Source of the DNA: Armatimonadaceae bacterium | Lineage (GTDB): Bacteria; Armatimonadota; Armatimonadia; Armatimonadales; Armatimonadaceae | Assembly (NCBI GenBank): GCA_030447685.1 | Contig: JAUJOK010000024.1 | Coordinates: 1 to 47,700 of the forward strand | Direction of reading: 5' to 3' | DNA length: 47,700 nucleotides | Part shown: positions 44,102-47,700 of the stretch, one piece after another | How the letters are laid out: each line of letters opens with the position of its first letter | How positions within the stretch are numbered: position 1 is the stretch's first letter | Made by a program: the position numbers and the translations under genes | The notes under the pieces: generated by a model | Databases searched by the model: none | What the model was told of the DNA's origin: nothing | Seen by the model: the letters and a program-made list of their open reading frames with translations, nothing else

Positions 44102-44986
44102 CTACGGCTGCCTCGTACCGCCGCCACCACCACCACCCGCTCCGGGAGGCGTTCCCGTGCCGTCCCAGCGGCCACCGGTCATATCCAGCATAAGCTGGCG
44201 GCGCTGGTCCGGCGGCAGGCTTTGCAGGCGCTGGCCGAACTTCTGCATCACGACGGCCTGCTGAGCGAAAAGCGTCCGGCGCAGGGCCGGGTCCATGTTC
44301 ATCAGCATATCCAACTGCTGGTCGGCGGCCTGCGCCTGCTGCTCCGGCGACATTCCCAGCCACGTTCGCAGCATCTCCGCCTGCGCCGCGCTCATCTTCT
44401 GGGTCGGGTCGCCGGCGGCCTGGGGATTGGTCAGCAGGTAGACCGGCCTGAGTTCCAGGGCCGTGACCACCACTGCCGCCTTCTCCCTGGAAAGACGCTT
44501 ACCCAGAATATCGACCTCGCCGGGAGCCAGCGAAGGCGCAGCGGCGGCGACAGCAGGACGGCCTGTCGGTCTGTACAGCGCCTCCTGAGCCATCACGAGC
44601 GCGGCCACCTGATCCCCGTCGGGAGCGGGCGTGCCGGGCGGCGGCGCGGGCAGCATGACTTTTTTGACAACGGTTCCCGCCGGCAGCAAGGCGACGATAC
44701 GCCCCAATGCGACGGAAAGCGGTTCCCGGAGCAGATTGAGCGTTATCGGGCGGTTCGCCACGGTTCGGTCGGCCACAATGATTGCGCCGGTGGATTTGGA
44801 CAGGCTCGCGGCCACCTGCTGCGCGGGCCGTGCAGCGAAGTTCACCGTCGGCACCATCGGGTCGGCGGCAGCGGCAGAAGACGCTGTGCTCGGTGTTCCG
44901 CCTCCCTGCGCGCTGACGGGAGCCGCGCCCCAAAGCGCAAGTGCGGCAGCGACGGCCAGCGGCGCGGCACATTTTTTGTGGTACAT
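44102..44986 (-). CDS. Exported protein with an STN-like domain, first gene of the sigma/anti-sigma cluster
   Basis: Secreted protein of 294 residues with a clear signal peptide (K-K-C-A-A-P-L-A-V-A-A-A-L-A-L, cleavage near V-S-A-Q). V-N-F-A-A-R-P-A-Q-Q-V-A-A-S-L, then I-I-V-A-D-R-T-V and I-T-L-N-L, looks like the short N-terminal domain of secretins and TonB receptors (STN). A helical Gln/Met-rich C-terminal part (G-M-S-P-E-Q-Q-A-Q-A-A, L-P-P-D-Q-R-R-Q-L-M-L) follows, then a Gly-rich end. It lies 28 bases before the sigma gene, so it could be a periplasmic sensor or target of the same regulon. No known gene name. Confidence 0.75.
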   Translation of the reverse strand: MYHKKCAAPLAVAAALALWGAAPVSAQGGGTPSTASSAAAADPMVPTVNFAARPAQQVAASLSKSTGAIIVADRTVANRPITLNLLREPLSVALGRIVALLPAGTVVKKVMLPAPPPGTPAPDGDQVAALVMAQEALYRPTGRPAVAAAAPSLAPGEVDILGKRLSREKAAVVVTALELRPVYLLTNPQAAGDPTQKMSAAQAEMLRTWLGMSPEQQAQAADQQLDMLMNMDPALRRTLFAQQAVVMQKFGQRLQSLPPDQRRQLMLDMTGGRWDGTGTPPGAGGGGGGGTRQP

Positions 44987-45099
44987 AGTTCAAAACCTCC
45001 TCGGAGAAACCGGTCTCCGTTCATAGTGTACGACACGTCAGAGCGAACGCGGTTGCGGGGCGCGGCGAAATTTCTCAGGAAGGAATGCCGGGGACGCTT

Positions 45100-45112
45100 C
45101 CATAAATTATGG
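45100..45112. promoter_or_regulatory. Palindrome in the divergent region before feoA
   Basis: CCATAAATTATGG is a perfect 6-1-6 palindrome in the 255-base gap between the divergent STN-protein and feoA genes, 22 bases upstream of the candidate feoA -35 box. It is an A/T-rich island in GC-rich DNA and may be an operator; no known consensus (Fur, DtxR) is matched well. Confidence 0.35.
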
Positions 45113-45134
45113 CACCCGAAACTATTCAAAGGTA

Positions 45135-45163
45135 TTGACGGTCTGACGGGTGTCTGATACCAT
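45135..45163 (+). promoter_or_regulatory. Candidate feoAB promoter
   Basis: TTGACG at 45135-45140, 17 bases ending in TGA (extended -10), then TACCAT at 45158-45163. Transcription would start near 45170, directly ahead of a small hairpin GCGACC-GTTTT-GGTCGC at 45173-45189. Confidence 0.45.
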
Positions 45164-45241
45164 AACTTTAATGCGACCGTTTTGGTCGCCCTTCTTGTCC
45201 GGGGTTCCCCTCAGGAGTGGAACCGGAGGCTTGGGTACGCG

Positions 45242-45507
45242 TTGAAGAAGAAGCAGTGCCTTCCCGCCTGCGCGGTGGGGCTTACGGAATGCTCGCTGGA
45301 CTGTTTGGGGCGCGGCCAGAAGGGCCGTGTTTGCCGGGTCAGCGGGCCGAACCGACAGCGGCTGCTGGAGCTTGGATTTACGAGCGGCACGGAAGTCGAG
45401 GTGTCGCGCCGGGCGGCATTCGGCGGCCCACTGGAGGTGCGCCTGCGCTCATACCGGCTGTCGCTGCGCCGGGATGAAGCCGGTTCCATCCAGGTGGAAA
45501 CCGAGTC

Positions 45508-45511
<4 letters not shown>
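45242..45511 (+). CDS. feoA: FeoA-like ferrous iron transport protein
   Basis: Small SH3-like protein of 89 residues if the TTG at 45242 is used; another TTG at 45182 would add 20 residues but lies in the hairpin. The core reads L-D-C-L-G-R-G-Q-K-G-R-V-C-R-V, R-L-L-E-L-G-F-T-S-G-T-E-V-E-V and P-L-E-V-R-L-R-S-Y-R-L-S-L-R-R-D-E-A, the typical FeoA pattern. It overlaps the feoB start (ATGA), so FeoA and FeoB are coupled. FeoA supports Fe(II) uptake through FeoB. Two Cys pairs near the N-terminus are unusual for the family. Confidence 0.85.

Positions 45512-47700
<2,189 letters not shown>

Overview
The window is a GC-rich bacterial chromosome segment. A Wzm/Wzt-type polysaccharide exporter and a possible O-antigen polymerase/ligase suggest a cell with an outer membrane. 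The very large DUF6785/DUF6784-type membrane protein, together with the NfeD/FloA, ECF sigma and FeoAB genes, makes me think of Armatimonadota or a related phylum. That placement is an impression, not a demonstration.

Region 1 (1-24.2 kb, all + strand) is a surface-polysaccharide locus. It starts with the end of an ABC-2 permease and its ATPase, which carries a C-terminal glycan-binding extension. It continues through a methyltransferase, twelve glycosyltransferases (GT2, GT4 and a membrane GT39-like enzyme), a polytopic O-antigen polymerase/ligase-like protein and an asparagine synthetase-like amidotransferase. It ends with a GDP-mannose 4,6-dehydratase and an RMD-like reductase, which together suggest GDP-D-rhamnose supply. 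An AT-richer stretch at about 1.4-4.5 kb holds a hexapeptide acyltransferase gene split by a decayed insertion sequence whose inverted repeats and 5-bp target duplication are still readable. Between 19.4 and 22.1 kb several genes carry single-base frameshifts.

Region 2 (24.2-33.0 kb) holds a large membrane protein, a peptidoglycan amidase, a VanX-like D,D-dipeptidase and then a minus-strand cluster: egtD, egtB (many frameshifts), an ABC ATPase fragment and an OpuC-like substrate-binding/permease fusion. The cluster joins ergothioneine synthesis to a betaine-type transporter and recalls the EgtUV ergothioneine importer. A 0.7-kb piece of an unrelated luciferase-like oxidoreductase gene replaces the end of the ATPase gene and the start of the fusion gene. 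A MOSC protein follows on the + strand.

Region 3 (33.0-39.8 kb, + strand) holds a secreted TPR/NodB deacetylase, serC, a small acidic protein, a ParD/ParE-like toxin-antitoxin pair, another small acidic protein and a large membrane-anchored protein of unknown function.

Region 4 (39.8-45.0 kb, minus strand) reads, in transcription order: secreted STN-like protein, ECF sigma factor, zinc-finger anti-sigma factor (with an internal stop and a tandem duplication), NfeD, FloA, a REP-like inverted repeat, beta-carbonic anhydrase and a small protein. It looks like an envelope-stress module that encodes its own sigma factor. The window ends in a divergent feoAB ferrous-iron operon (+), with feoB running off the edge.

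Many frameshifts cluster in 19.4-22.1 kb and 29.1-31.5 kb. Genuine gene decay and consensus errors cannot be told apart from this sequence alone.
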